A DNA stretch of 64,000 bases from Aeromicrobium yanjiei (GTDB lineage Bacteria; Actinomycetota; Actinomycetes; Propionibacteriales; Nocardioidaceae): the NCBI RefSeq assembly GCF_009649075.1, contig NZ_CP045737.1:2232001-2296000 (forward strand). Reading direction: 5' to 3'. A program made the translations under genes and the position numbers. This document shows, piece by piece, positions 63,143 through 64,000 of the stretch (its first letter is position 1; every line of letters begins with the position of its first letter). Below the pieces are notes generated by a model. The model saw only the letters and a program-made list of their open reading frames with translations. It did no database searches and was not told where the DNA came from.

Positions 63143-64000
63143 TCAGAACTCGGTGGCCGGGAGGTCCGGCTCCACCACCTCGAGGGCCGGCTTGTCGGCC
63201 TGCGGGCCGATGCCCTTGGCCTCCATGATGCGCTTCTCGAGCTCTTCGGCCAGATCGGGGTTGTCACGCAGGAACGCGCGCGACTTCTCCTTGCCCTGGC
63301 CGAGCTGGTCGCCGTCGTAGGTGTACCAGGCGCCGGCCTTGCGGACCAGCCCGATGTCGACGCCCACGTCGATCAGGCTGCCCTCGCGGCTGATGCCCTG
63401 GCCGTACATGATGTCGAACTCGGCCTGCTTGAACGGCGGGGCCAGCTTGTTCTTGACGACCTTGACGCGGGTGCGGTTGCCGACCATGTCGGTGCCGTCC
63501 TTGAGCGTCTCGATGCGTCGCACGTCGAGGCGGACCGACGCGTAGAACTTCAGCGCCTTGCCGCCCGTCGTGGTCTCGGGCGAGCCGAACATCACGCCGA
63601 TCTTCTCGCGCAGCTGGTTGATGAAGATCGCGGTCGTGCCCGAGCCGTTGATGGCACCGGTCATCTTGCGCAGCGCCTGGCTCATGAGGCGGGCCTGCAG
63701 GCCGACGTGGCTGTCGCCCATCTCGCCGTCGATCTCGGCGCGGGGCACCAGGGCCGCCACGGAGTCGATCACGATGATGTCGAGCGCACCCGAGCGGATC
63801 AGCATGTCGGCGATCTCGAGCGCCTGCTCACCGCTGTCGGGCTGCGAGATCAGCAGCGCGTCGGTGTCGACCCCGAGCTTGCGGGCGTAGTCGGGGTCGA
63901 GCGCGTGCTCGGCATCGATGAACGCCGCGACCCCACCTGCGCGCTGCGCGTTGGCCACCGCGTGGAGGGCGACCGTCGTCTTTCCCGAGGACTCCGGGCC
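63143..64000 (-). CDS. recA: Recombinase RecA, C-terminal 286 residues
   Basis: The window ends inside recA. What remains starts at Walker A ([19 protein letters not shown]), and includes Walker [21 protein letters not shown], the L1/L2 loops ([21 protein letters not shown], and [33 protein letters not shown]), and the C-terminal domain ending [12 protein letters not shown] with acidic residues. RecA drives homologous recombination and triggers LexA cleavage. The N-terminal ~65 residues and the promoter, where a LexA box is expected, are outside. Confidence 0.97.
   Translation of the reverse strand, partial: GPESSGKTTVALHAVANAQRAGGVAAFIDAEHALDPDYARKLGVDTDALLISQPDSGEQALEIADMLIRSGALDIIVIDSVAALVPRAEIDGEMGDSHVGLQARLMSQALRKMTGAINGSGTTAIFINQLREKIGVMFGSPETTTGGKALKFYASVRLDVRRIETLKDGTDMVGNRTRVKVVKNKLAPPFKQAEFDIMYGQGISREGSLIDVGVDIGLVRKAGAWYTYDGDQLGQGKEKSRAFLRDNPDLAEELEKRIMEAKGIGPQADKPALEVVEPDLPATEF

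Noticed and set aside
1..64000. CRISPR array
   Set aside because: The only regular repeats (62-bp array and palindromic clusters) are contiguous or inverted, without unique spacers, and no cas genes are seen.
1..64000. tRNA or rRNA genes, integrase or att site bordering the defence island
   Set aside because: No cloverleaf, rRNA motif, integrase or clear direct repeat was seen at 13.3 kb; the left end is outside the window.

Overview
The window is high-GC actinobacterial chromosome. Gene order (recA-recX, gluABCD, miaB, miaA-dapF-hflX, lexA, a LysM division-inhibitor-like gene, nrdR-nrdJ) and typical actinobacterial signals (TCGAAC-N4-GTTCGA LexA boxes, a B12-dependent ribonucleotide reductase, GTG starts) suggest a Propionibacteriales/Nocardioidaceae-like organism such as Aeromicrobium or Nocardioides. 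The genus is inference. No rRNA, tRNA, CRISPR array or transposase gene was recognised.

Region 1 (1-13.3 kb) is an anti-phage defence island and looks less GC-rich than the rest. On the left edge brxA-brxB-brxC run leftward out of the window as the start of a BREX operon. Divergent to them is a translationally coupled pair of dynamin-like GTPases (2.1-6.0 kb). Then come a small PD-(D/E)XK-like protein, a HelD/UvrD-like helicase and a SNF2-family helicase whose stop and start codons overlap, and a second PD-(D/E)XK-like protein. The GTPase pair and the two-helicase/nuclease cassette are the best candidates for poorly described defence modules.

Region 2 (13.3-29.3 kb) is core genome built around DNA precursor supply and the SOS response: nrdR-nrdJ with candidate NrdR boxes, a multi-PAS GGDEF/EAL protein, Dps, a LysM protein divergent from a YihY-family membrane protein across three LexA-box-like sites, lexA with its own box, and galE. 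A 62-bp tandem repeat lies beside nrdJ, and one copy of its core is inserted in frame inside nrdJ.

Region 3 (29.3-49.1 kb) holds two paralogous large secreted proteins, dinG-type helicase, the hflX-dapF-miaA cluster, a TetR regulator divergent from an unusual MMPL transporter with a C-terminal ABC-ATPase-like domain and its YhgE/Pip partner, an HxlR regulator divergent from an acyl-CoA-dehydrogenase-type flavoprotein, and miaB.

Region 4 (49.1-64 kb) carries small secreted or lipoprotein genes, a coupled LVIVD-repeat/DUF305 pair, a tiny membrane protein, the gluABCD glutamate-type ABC importer with a hairpin between gluB and gluC, an SPFH protein, a BNR-repeat protein divergent from a PadR regulator, and recX-recA (recA cut by the right edge). 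Several intergenic spaces carry dispersed palindromic elements.
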